Source: JBAYJT01 sp041664965
GTDB taxonomy: Bacteria > Pseudomonadota > Gammaproteobacteria > UBA9339
Direction: 5' to 3'
Length of the DNA stretch: 16,708 nucleotides
Assembly: GCA_041664965.1 (NCBI GenBank)
Contig: JBAYJT010000034.1
Coordinates: 1 to 16,708, forward strand
The notes under the pieces are model-generated. The model did not search any database and was not told the origin of the DNA. It saw only the letters and a list, made by a program, of their open reading frames with translations. The position numbers and the translations under genes are program-made. Positions 6,825 to 13,463 of the stretch are shown in pieces; within the stretch, counting starts at the first letter, position 1; every line of letters begins with the position of its first letter.

Positions 6825-6983
6825 TTAATAGTTCACCATCTTAACTATTACTCGTTTCCTATAACGCTCTACAGCTTTAATCAAACGCTCACTTGGCAAT
6901 GGCGGCTGCTAAAGAACCTGCATAAGTGTTTCTCTATCTTGCTTAGCCACCCTAAGTATTTCATTTTTATTTACTAACGCCAT
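6825..6983 (-). pseudogene. Remnant of a DUF1778/TacA-type antitoxin gene
   Basis: Read on the minus strand from ATG at 6983: MALVNKNEILRVAKQDRETL then MQVL, a TAG stop (about 6909-6911), then QPPLPSERLIKAVERYRKRV, ending at TAA 6825-6827. The combination 'DRETLMQVL-x-QPPLPSERLIKAVERY' resembles the C-terminal toxin-binding part of DUF1778 antitoxins, where an aspartate-rich helix is followed by a 'nPPxPsexL' motif. The ribbon-helix-helix N-terminus is missing: a TGA lies 4 codons upstream of the ATG. The GNAT toxin that normally follows is absent, because the nuclease gene ends at 6787. It is therefore broken in at least two ways. Similarity is judged by eye over about 40 residues. Confidence 0.5.
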
Positions 6984-7011
6984 AAACTCGTCTCAATGAA
7001 AATTGTTCTCT

Positions 7012-8172
7012 CTAGTTGAGATTATAAATTTCGTATTTTGCTAAAATATCTTTAATAAGAGGATCAACAACTCTATAGGTATCACATGCATTCCTTTCAA
7101 TATAATCCGCTGCCTCCAAAATCTGCAGAGCCTGAACAATGGAAGGTCCTGACATGTTAACTTTCTTTTGAGCTATTTGACCAGTTACTTCACTGACCGA
7201 ACCTATAGCAAGTAAAGTTAAAACTTTTAACTGCCCAGAACTCAACTTATTAAGATGATATTCAGTATCTTTCAAGCGCTGCTTCAAATAAACATCCCAA
7301 GCTGCAGCAACGTCATCAGCGTTGGGAGTCTTGCCAGCTTCTTCACAAATTCTCCAGAGGTAAAAACAAAGGTTGTAAATGCGTTTAGGGTGTCTTTCAC
7401 TCAATTCAATTATTTTCTTAAAAGCATCGTCAGCTAAATCCTTTTTAAAAATCTTTCTAGACACATAATTTAAATAATGCCGATAATCTTCTTCCTCTAT
7501 TCTATCCAAAATAATCCGATCACAAAGCTCATATAAAGGCTTTAGCCGATCATCAAACATCTGGGTCAAAAGACGACGATTACTACCTGAAAATATAAAA
7601 ACTAACCGCTTGGATTGCTGTGCAAATTGGCGTATAGCTGCTTCGATTTGCCGACTATCCTCCAAAGAATCTATTTCTTGTATTTCATCAATAAAAATAA
7701 TAGCCTGCTTCTTTTTCGACTCCAAAATGTCATCTAAAAGATTTAAGGATGTTAAAATATTTTCAGGATAATCTTCCGAAGAATCTGGAATAATTTCAAC
7801 TCCTGCTATACCCTTAAAACCCAACGTCCAGCGCTTTTTACCCTTTTTAAGAAAAGATTGAACAGTTGTCAGAACTTTTTCTGGTTTTCCAACTATTTGC
7901 TTTAACAAAGTTTGGACTGCAACCAAGATTTTCTTTTCAACAGCACTAGCAGACAAAGCTAAATAACAATTTACTTCTACAGAAGGAATGTGTAATTTGG
8001 CTATTGTGTTAATCGCCAAACTAGTTTTACCGTACCGCCTAGGCGCCAAAAGCAGCGTATGATGACCGACCTGGATATTTTTCATCAGCCATTCCATTTC
8101 TTTTTGTCTACCTATAAAAGCATTACCAGCTGCAATTCCTTGTGGAAAATAGTTTTCTATTACATCTACCAT
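7012..8172 (-). CDS. AAA-type ATPase with C-terminal winged-helix-like region
   Basis: 386-aa P-loop ATPase of the broad 'ATP-binding protein/COG1672-like' group; the cellular role of most members is unknown. The N-terminus (FIGRQKEMEWL, 19-29) is the usual start of these modules. Walker A is a variant, APRRYGKTS (43-51), with Lys49. Walker B is IIFIDEIQEI (158-167) with Asp162/Glu163. FSGSNRRL (194-201) is the sensor-1 region. After an arginine-rich helical lid, residues about 305-386 (SSGQLKVLTLLAIG ... SGPSIVQALQILEAADYIER) look like a winged helix that could bind DNA. GAGGG at 8180-8184 lies 7 nt before the ATG. It has its own strong promoter within five 15-bp repeats, suggesting tight regulation, perhaps by itself. 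The surrounding toxin-antitoxin remnants suggest an accessory gene. There is no membrane segment. Confidence 0.82.
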   Translation of the reverse strand: MVDVIENYFPQGIAAGNAFIGRQKEMEWLMKNIQVGHHTLLLAPRRYGKTSLAINTIAKLHIPSVEVNCYLALSASAVEKKILVAVQTLLKQIVGKPEKVLTTVQSFLKKGKKRWTLGFKGIAGVEIIPDSSEDYPENILTSLNLLDDILESKKKQAIIFIDEIQEIDSLEDSRQIEAAIRQFAQQSKRLVFIFSGSNRRLLTQMFDDRLKPLYELCDRIILDRIEEEDYRHYLNYVSRKIFKKDLADDAFKKIIELSERHPKRIYNLCFYLWRICEEAGKTPNADDVAAAWDVYLKQRLKDTEYHLNKLSSGQLKVLTLLAIGSVSEVTGQIAQKKVNMSGPSIVQALQILEAADYIERNACDTYRVVDPLIKDILAKYEIYNLN

Positions 8173-8206
8173 TTAATCACCCTCTTTTTAAAATATTACA
8201 AAAAGT

Positions 8207-8235
8207 ATTATATTAGGTAGACGCCTATTAGTCAA
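8207..8235 (-). promoter_or_regulatory. Near-consensus sigma70 promoter of the ATPase gene
   Basis: On the minus strand TTGACT (8230-8235) and TATAAT (8207-8212) are separated by exactly 17 bp. This is the strongest promoter I see in the window. The start point would fall near 8200, about 28 bp before the ATG at 8172. Both boxes and the spacer are covered by the 15-bp repeat array, so a protein bound to the array would block polymerase. Confidence 0.8.
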
Positions 8236-8283
8236 CTACCTATTAGGTATCTACCTAATAGGCACTCACCTAATTGTAAACAT
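8209..8283. repeat. Five tandem 15-bp repeats forming a nested dyad (operator-like array)
   Basis: Units start at 8209, 8224, 8239, 8254 and 8269, each exactly 15 bp apart. The best-conserved part is CCTATTAGG/CCTAATAGG, and the end units are diverged. The array is also symmetric about position 8243: ATTAGGT (8212-8218) with ACCTAAT (8268-8274), GCCTATTAG (8223-8231) with CTAATAGGC (8255-8263), and TACCTATTAGGTA (8237-8249) at the centre. It lies 3 bp after the PBP1A stop codon and over the ATPase promoter. An operator array is the likeliest role; a terminator-like fold for the PBP1A message is possible. Confidence 0.8.
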
Positions 8284-8286
8284 AAT

Positions 8287-10908
8287 TTAAAACAACGGCT
8301 CGCTATCGCCAGAACTGGCTGGAGCTTTAGGAATCGAAGTAGGAGCAGCTGGAATTGGCGCTGCTTTTGGCGGCATGGCTGCTTTTGGCTTCGCATTAAG
8401 AACTTTCCGCTCTATTTCTTCAACAGTAGCCATACCAGGAAACTTAGGTTTGGCTGGGGTTGGCTTGGGAGCTACAGGTTTAGAAGATGGAACTGGTGGA
8501 GCCGAAGAATTTGGCTCTGCAGTTTTAGGAACTTCTGAAGAATCATCACTAGCAGGACCACTATTAAAAACATCCGTACTGCCCTGATCGCTATCGTTAT
8601 AAGGCGATGGTTCACTAACTGGAGCGCTAGCTTTGGGCGTTGTATCGCGCATGAATTTTTCTACAATAGCATTACGCTGATTGGGATAAGCTTTTAGCCC
8701 TGTATGCGGATCGATAAGCATCTTAACAATACCGTCTGGCTCGGGCATGGAGTGCTCAGGCTTATCTTTCAAAGCTTCTCCCATAAATTCAGTCCAAACC
8801 GGTAATGCCACATCCCCACCATGTTCATTAAGTGATTGCGGCCTGTCATAACCAATCCATACACCAGTTACAATATCACCATTAAAACCACAAAACCAAG
8901 CATCACGCTCTTCATTGGTAGTTCCCGTTTTACCAGCCACGTCATCGCGATTTAAAATTCTTGCACTAGTAGCAGTACCGCTCAATATCACATTTTTCAA
9001 AGCATCTGTCATAAGATAAGCATTTTGTGGGCTAATGGTTCTTTCGGCTGTTTCTGGCGCAGTTTTTACTTTAGTAGAGAAGACAACCTGACCATCTTGG
9101 TCTTTCACAGTTTTAATAAAATATGGCGTAATTTTATAACCCCCATTAGCAAAAGTTGCGTAACCTGCAGTTAATTGCATTGGACTAATACTCGTCGCAC
9201 CTAGAGCTAGGGAAAGTCCAGGGGAAAGTTCATTAGGGGTAAAGCCGAAGCGCAGCACATATTCGCGAGCGTAAGATAAGCCAATAGACTGCAGAAGACG
9301 AATGGAAACTAAGTTACGCGATTTGACCAAGCCTTCACGTAAACGCGTGGGCCCTGAAAAGCGTTGATTGTCATTTTGCGGACGCCACAAATTACCTGGC
9401 ACATCACTTACTACAATAGGCGCGTCATTTACAACACTAGCTAAAGTAAAGCCTTTTTCTAAAGCTGCTGAATAAATAAATGGCTTAAACGCCGACCCAG
9501 CTGGGTTGTCCGCCTGAACCGCACGATTAAAACTGCTTTTATTATAAGAAAACCCGCCCACTAGAGATAAAACAGCACCATCCCAAGGATTTAAAGCTAC
9601 CAAAGCTCCTTCTACTTGTGGAACTTGAGAAAGCTCCCATACTCCATCAGCATTTTTTTGTAGTCGAATCACATCGCCTAACTGTAAATTTATAACACTC
9701 GATGCATAACGCACTTTATCGCGCGACATTGTAACTACACTACCATTTCCTAAAAGAGCCGTTATAGTAGAATCATTTCGCGCTATAACAGCAGCCGGTA
9801 AAAGACCATTTATAATTTGTAAACTTTGTAATTTTTTGCGCCAATCACGCATATTTTCTTTGCTAGGCGTACCTAAATTCGTCTCCTCACCTCGATATCC
9901 ATGGCGCTTTTCATAAGCTAAAATGCCGTTTCGCAAAGATCGGTTAGCGCTTTCTTGCAAACGTGAATCTATGGTGGTGTAAACGCTGTAACCTAAATCG
10001 CAAACATCTTCGCCAAACTGCTGCACCATATTTTGCCTTGCCATTTCTGCTACATAAGGCGCTTGTACTTCGGCAACACTTTCGTGATAGCTCGCCGTAT
10101 TTGGCGCAGCAATAGCAGCGCGGTAAGTGGCATAGTTAATGTGTCCACTGTCATACATACGTTCTAAAACATGATTACGCCTGTCCAGTGCACTTTCAAC
10201 ATTAGCAATAGGATTAGCCCGCGAAGGAGCCTGCGGCAAACCAGCTAACATAGCCATCTCAGCCACAGTTAAGTTTTGCAGATTTTTGCCATAATAAACT
10301 TGCGAAGCAGCTGCCATACCATAGGAGCGTTGACCTAAATAAATTTCATTCAAATAGAGTTCTAAAATTTCTTTCTTACTAAATTCCTGGTCAATTTTTA
10401 ACGCCAACATGATTTCGTTTAGCTTACGCGTATAGGTTTTATCATTAGTCAAAAAGAAATTGCGCGCCACCTGCATAGTAATGGTGCTCGCTCCCTGGCT
10501 TTTTCTTCCGGTAGCAAAGACGGTTTTAGCAGCTCGAACCAAGCCAATAAAATCAACACCAGGGTGATCATAAAAACGCTGATCCTCTGTGTCTAAAACC
10601 GCGTTGATTAAATCTTTAGGAACTTTGTCGATGGTAATTGGAATACGTCGTTTTTCGCCAAATTCACCCAATAATTTGCCATCGCTAGTATAAACTCGGA
10701 GCGGTACTTGGAGGTGCACATCTTTGAGTTGGGCTACATCTGGCAAGCGCCAAGACAAGTAAAAATAAACGCAGCCAAACAAAATCATAGCACTTAAAAG
10801 CAAACTAGAAAGCGCCAGCGATCCACTGCGAACAAATCTATGCAAAAAAGATATTTCTTCTTCTGCAACTACTTTGTCTTTTATCTTTTCTTTTTTCTTC
10901 TGCGCCAT
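8287..10908 (-). CDS. mrcA: Penicillin-binding protein 1A (bifunctional transglycosylase/transpeptidase)
   Basis: Class A PBP anchored in the inner membrane that polymerises lipid II and cross-links peptidoglycan. Basic cytosolic N-terminus, then one membrane helix (about 29-52). The GT51 domain has catalytic Glu108 in DTEDQRFYDHPGVD, GASTITMQVARNF (139-151) and RKLNEIMLALKIDQEFSKKEIL (161-182). The transpeptidase has the active-site SAFK with Ser472/Lys475, SRN (530-532) and KTGTT (660-664). An insert at about 310-430 corresponds to the OB-like domain of PBP1A rather than PBP1B. The C-terminal about 115 residues are a Pro/Ala/Ser/Lys-rich periplasmic tail with no recognisable domain. At 873 aa it is close to the 850-aa E. 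coli protein. No good ribosome binding site precedes the ATG at 10908. It is transcribed from a spacer holding element C. Confidence 0.95.
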   Translation of the reverse strand: MAQKKKEKIKDKVVAEEEISFLHRFVRSGSLALSSLLLSAMILFGCVYFYLSWRLPDVAQLKDVHLQVPLRVYTSDGKLLGEFGEKRRIPITIDKVPKDLINAVLDTEDQRFYDHPGVDFIGLVRAAKTVFATGRKSQGASTITMQVARNFFLTNDKTYTRKLNEIMLALKIDQEFSKKEILELYLNEIYLGQRSYGMAAASQVYYGKNLQNLTVAEMAMLAGLPQAPSRANPIANVESALDRRNHVLERMYDSGHINYATYRAAIAAPNTASYHESVAEVQAPYVAEMARQNMVQQFGEDVCDLGYSVYTTIDSRLQESANRSLRNGILAYEKRHGYRGEETNLGTPSKENMRDWRKKLQSLQIINGLLPAAVIARNDSTITALLGNGSVVTMSRDKVRYASSVINLQLGDVIRLQKNADGVWELSQVPQVEGALVALNPWDGAVLSLVGGFSYNKSSFNRAVQADNPAGSAFKPFIYSAALEKGFTLASVVNDAPIVVSDVPGNLWRPQNDNQRFSGPTRLREGLVKSRNLVSIRLLQSIGLSYAREYVLRFGFTPNELSPGLSLALGATSISPMQLTAGYATFANGGYKITPYFIKTVKDQDGQVVFSTKVKTAPETAERTISPQNAYLMTDALKNVILSGTATSARILNRDDVAGKTGTTNEERDAWFCGFNGDIVTGVWIGYDRPQSLNEHGGDVALPVWTEFMGEALKDKPEHSMPEPDGIVKMLIDPHTGLKAYPNQRNAIVEKFMRDTTPKASAPVSEPSPYNDSDQGSTDVFNSGPASDDSSEVPKTAEPNSSAPPVPSSKPVAPKPTPAKPKFPGMATVEEIERKVLNAKPKAAMPPKAAPIPAAPTSIPKAPASSGDSEPLF

Positions 10909-10934
10909 AATTTAAAAAATCACAAAACCCACTC

Positions 10935-11026
10935 ATTCATAATTCATAATTTATAATTCATAATTCATAATTCATAATTTTCTTAAAAACATGTCTACAC
11001 GTTTTTATTATAAATCAATAAGTTAT
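10935..11026. repeat. Intergenic repeat element C (one-sided, probably truncated)
   Basis: An array of TTCATAATT-type units fills 10935-10979. The 42-bp core follows in reverse orientation at 10985-11026, starting AAAAACATGTCTAC and ending GTTAT. No matching array is seen beyond 11026, so the second terminus is missing. The array starts 26 bp upstream of the PBP1A start codon. Confidence 0.82.
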
Positions 11027-11164
11027 AAAAACAAAATGGTTTTTTGAATTTTAGACCTCGACCTTTAAAAAATAAAACACAATCTTACAACATTGCGCCA
11101 AAATGTACACGATCTATAAGATTAACTTAAGGAAAAATGATTTTGCAAAAATACAGAAAAAACT

Positions 11165-11199
11165 TTCACTTATCCGAAAAAATTTTGCTATAATCGGAT
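11165..11199 (+). promoter_or_regulatory. Promoter with inverted repeat around the -10 box
   Basis: -35 TTCACT (11165-11170), 18-bp spacer, consensus -10 TATAAT (11189-11194). ATCCGA (11172-11177) and TCGGAT (11194-11199) are exact inverted copies flanking the spacer and the -10 box, a plausible repressor site. The predicted transcript has a leader of about 75 nt with a GAGT...ACTC hairpin near 11205-11221. This would drive the 11278-12492 gene and coaX. Confidence 0.6.
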
Positions 11200-11277
11200 C
11201 ACAGAGTTGAATTTCGACTCGCTCGGATGCGCAGTTGTGTAAGTAAGGGTTTACAAGTTGAGAGCGAGGTTGTAACT

Positions 11278-12492
11278 ATGGTTGAATTCCTAAAGCGTTT
11301 GTTTAACATAAAAAAACCTGTTGTGCCTCAAGATCCGTACTATTCTGATTTTACATTCCCTACAACACCACCACCCGCAGAAGAGGATTTGCATGATTTT
11401 TTTGGAATTCCGCCTCGACAAGCCCACACGCCTATAATTGTAGGAACGCCAGTAACGCCAAGTGCGGCTTATACTTCAGCTCAAGCTGAATTAGACAATC
11501 TTGACATTGATCAACCGCTACCAATTCTGCCACCAACTCCAATTACGATTCCGGAAGAAACTACTTCTATTCCACAAGAAACAAAAACTCCTATTCCTGA
11601 ATCGCCAAGACAATCACCTGCTCCAAAGATCTCAGAATTAACAAAAGATAACACTGCACCTGAAACACCAAGGTCAAAGTTCAATGGAGACAAAAAAGAA
11701 ATCCTAATCTTACTAAACGGTGAACTCAAAAAAGCAACTCCAAAAGGTAAAAGTGAATTCATTAAGGAGTGTTTTTTCGATGCCCTTAGACAAGACCCCT
11801 CAGGAACACAAGCTTTCATGTTTTTCAAAGACTATGATTTAATGAAATATGTAGAATTGAATACTCAAGATGTGCAAAGTATCCTCTCACATATATACCT
11901 CCACCTTTCCAATAAGTACGATGCTCCCTTAAATCAAGCCAATTTGGAGAATCTTTTGCTTCGTATGTTCGATGGCAAAGATCACAAACCTTGGTACGCA
12001 TTTGGAGCAAGAACCGGTATCGATATAACCGCACAACTCACACAAGCTATACAGCAAGATAGCCAACGAAATCCAAATGTCATAGATGGGCTATACAATC
12101 TTGGTAATTCAGTTATAAACAAAATGCTTGATAAAAGACTCCCCTTAATGGGATTATCGTTGCAAGAACAATCGACAAACCCTTCACCGCAGGAACCCCT
12201 TCAGATCCCACAATCAACTGTGCAAATACAAGGGGCTTTGCAGCAGCAACCAGCCACACCAACGAATTCTGTTAACAAAACAGCAAATTCAAGTGGAATG
12301 TTTCATAAACACAATCAACCACCAACTACTCCAGTAGCTCAACGTAGATTTAGTATTTTCCCTGTAGAAACTTCTTCTCCACCACCCTCCCCACCTTCAT
12401 CCCCTCGCAGAAACAGCATAGTTTTCACACCTCCTCCTGCATATTCTGCGACAACCGTTTCTATTGCACCACCTGCTGTTGAGGCCACATAA
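11278..12492 (+). CDS. Proline-rich protein of unknown function, candidate host-directed effector
   Basis: I do not recognise a family. I chose ATG 11278 (404 aa) because GAGG (11266-11269) lies 8 nt upstream; an in-frame ATG at 11227 would sit in the leader with no such site. Residues 1-135 are Pro/Thr-rich and probably disordered, residues about 136-290 form a helical domain, and residues 290-404 are again Pro/Ser/Gln-rich. The tail carries short motifs common in eukaryotic signalling: RRFS (356-359) and RRNS (377-380), which look like basophilic kinase sites; PSSPRR (373-378), a PxxPxR SH3-type ligand; and PPAY (386-389), a PPxY WW-domain ligand. There is no signal peptide or membrane helix. 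It ends 2 bp before coaX, whose ribosome binding site lies inside this gene. An effector role is inference from composition and motifs, which can arise by chance in proline-rich sequence. Confidence 0.75.
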   Translation: MVEFLKRLFNIKKPVVPQDPYYSDFTFPTTPPPAEEDLHDFFGIPPRQAHTPIIVGTPVTPSAAYTSAQAELDNLDIDQPLPILPPTPITIPEETTSIPQETKTPIPESPRQSPAPKISELTKDNTAPETPRSKFNGDKKEILILLNGELKKATPKGKSEFIKECFFDALRQDPSGTQAFMFFKDYDLMKYVELNTQDVQSILSHIYLHLSNKYDAPLNQANLENLLLRMFDGKDHKPWYAFGARTGIDITAQLTQAIQQDSQRNPNVIDGLYNLGNSVINKMLDKRLPLMGLSLQEQSTNPSPQEPLQIPQSTVQIQGALQQQPATPTNSVNKTANSSGMFHKHNQPPTTPVAQRRFSIFPVETSSPPPSPPSSPRRNSIVFTPPPAYSATTVSIAPPAVEAT

Positions 12493-12494
12493 CA

Positions 12495-13271
12495 ATGATC
12501 CTCTGCCTCGACGTTGGAAACACTAATGTTTTCGGTGGAGTCTGGAAAGGTGATAAGATTACTTTACGCTTTCGTTATGCCAGCAAAAATACTCATACTT
12601 CCGATCAAACCGGTCTTTTCCTGCGCCAAGTTTTAAGGGAAAACGGCTTAGATCCCACACAAATCAAGCAGATTTCTATCTGTTCAGTAGTTCCAAATCT
12701 AGATTATTCGCTGCGGGCAGCTTGTCGTAAATATTTTTCTATCGACCCATTTTTCTTACAAGCTGGAGTCAAAACTGGCCTAAAAATTCAAACACATAAT
12801 CCACAAGAAGTTGGTGCTGACCTCATTGCCACTGCAATTGCCGCGGTAAATTTCTACCCGAAAAAAAATCTAATTATTATCGACATGGGCACGGCAACTA
12901 CACTTTGCGCCATCACAGCTGATAAACGCTATTTAGGCGGATCCATCATGCCAGGCATTAGAATTGCCATGGAATCTTTGCAAAGTGGAACCGCCAAACT
13001 TCCAACTGTAGAAATTCTAGAACCTAAAGCTGCTATTGGACGCAACACCGTAGACAGCATTCAGTCCGGTCTATATTTTTCACATCTTGGCGCTATTCGC
13101 GAACTTTGTGCCAATTTCACTAAAGAAGCCTTCCACAACGAAAAACCAGTCATAGTTGCAACCGGTGGTTTCTCATATCTCTTCCAAGAGGCAAAAGTCT
13201 ACGATATCATCTTACCTGATTTAGTGTTGGATGGTTTGCGCTTGGCACTTCAACTCAATTATGAATTATAA
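12495..13271 (+). CDS. coaX: Type III pantothenate kinase
   Basis: Cytosolic kinase for the first step of coenzyme A synthesis, converting pantothenate to 4'-phosphopantothenate. The type III enzyme belongs to the acetate/sugar kinase fold, needs a monovalent cation and is not feedback-inhibited by CoA. The 258-aa length is normal. Motifs visible: DVGNTN phosphate loop (6-11), VGADLIA (106-112) with Asp109, the second phosphate motif DMGTATT (130-136), GGSIMPG (148-154) and ATGG near the C-terminus. GAGG at 12481-12484, in the upstream gene, lies 10 nt before the ATG, so the two are probably translated from one message. The last four codons (Asn-Tyr-Glu-Leu) and the TAA stop lie inside repeat element D, meaning the element replaced or trimmed the original C-terminus. 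The usual partner birA is not next to it. Confidence 0.95.
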   Translation: MILCLDVGNTNVFGGVWKGDKITLRFRYASKNTHTSDQTGLFLRQVLRENGLDPTQIKQISICSVVPNLDYSLRAACRKYFSIDPFFLQAGVKTGLKIQTHNPQEVGADLIATAIAAVNFYPKKNLIIIDMGTATTLCAITADKRYLGGSIMPGIRIAMESLQSGTAKLPTVEILEPKAAIGRNTVDSIQSGLYFSHLGAIRELCANFTKEAFHNEKPVIVATGGFSYLFQEAKVYDIILPDLVLDGLRLALQLNYEL

Positions 13272-13449
13272 ATTATGAATGATGAATTTAAGGAAGATTT
13301 CATTAAAAAACATGTCTACATGAAATTCATATAAATCAAAGCGTTAGAAAATAAAATAAGAATCTTAGGTTTTTATGTTTTCCCAAGATAAATTTTTGTA
13401 AAATAGATTCCAAAAAAAACTCATAATTCATAATTCATCATTCATAATT
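13257..13449. repeat. Intergenic repeat element D (193 bp) overlapping the end of coaX
   Basis: The left array starts at 13257 (AATTATGAATTATAAATTAT). The right array at 13420-13449, read as the complement, begins AATTATGAATGATGAATTAT. The 42-bp core is reversed at 13306-13347. An extra inverted repeat ATTTCAT/ATGAAAT encloses its ACATGTCTAC end, so this copy can form a hairpin in the coaX transcript. The element ends 14 bp before the ATG of the downstream protease gene. Confidence 0.83.
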
Positions 13450-13463
13450 TTTCGGGCATAAAC

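Noticed and set aside
8209..8283. CRISPR-like array of short repeats
   Set aside because: Repeats are contiguous 15-bp units without unique 25-40 bp spacers and no cas genes are nearby; they overlay a promoter instead.
10935..10979. Simple TTCATAATT satellite of no significance
   Set aside because: Similar arrays recur in four spacers always next to the same 42-bp core, so they are element termini, not random low-complexity DNA.
11227..11277. Earlier start (ATG 11227) for the proline-rich protein
   Set aside because: No ribosome binding site precedes it, it lies close to the predicted transcription start, and ATG 11278 has a good GAGG at 8 nt.
13306..13347. sigma70 promoter inside the repeat core
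   Set aside because: TTGATT and TATAGA-like boxes exist in some copies, but the gap is only about 13 bp and the second box is not conserved in C and D.
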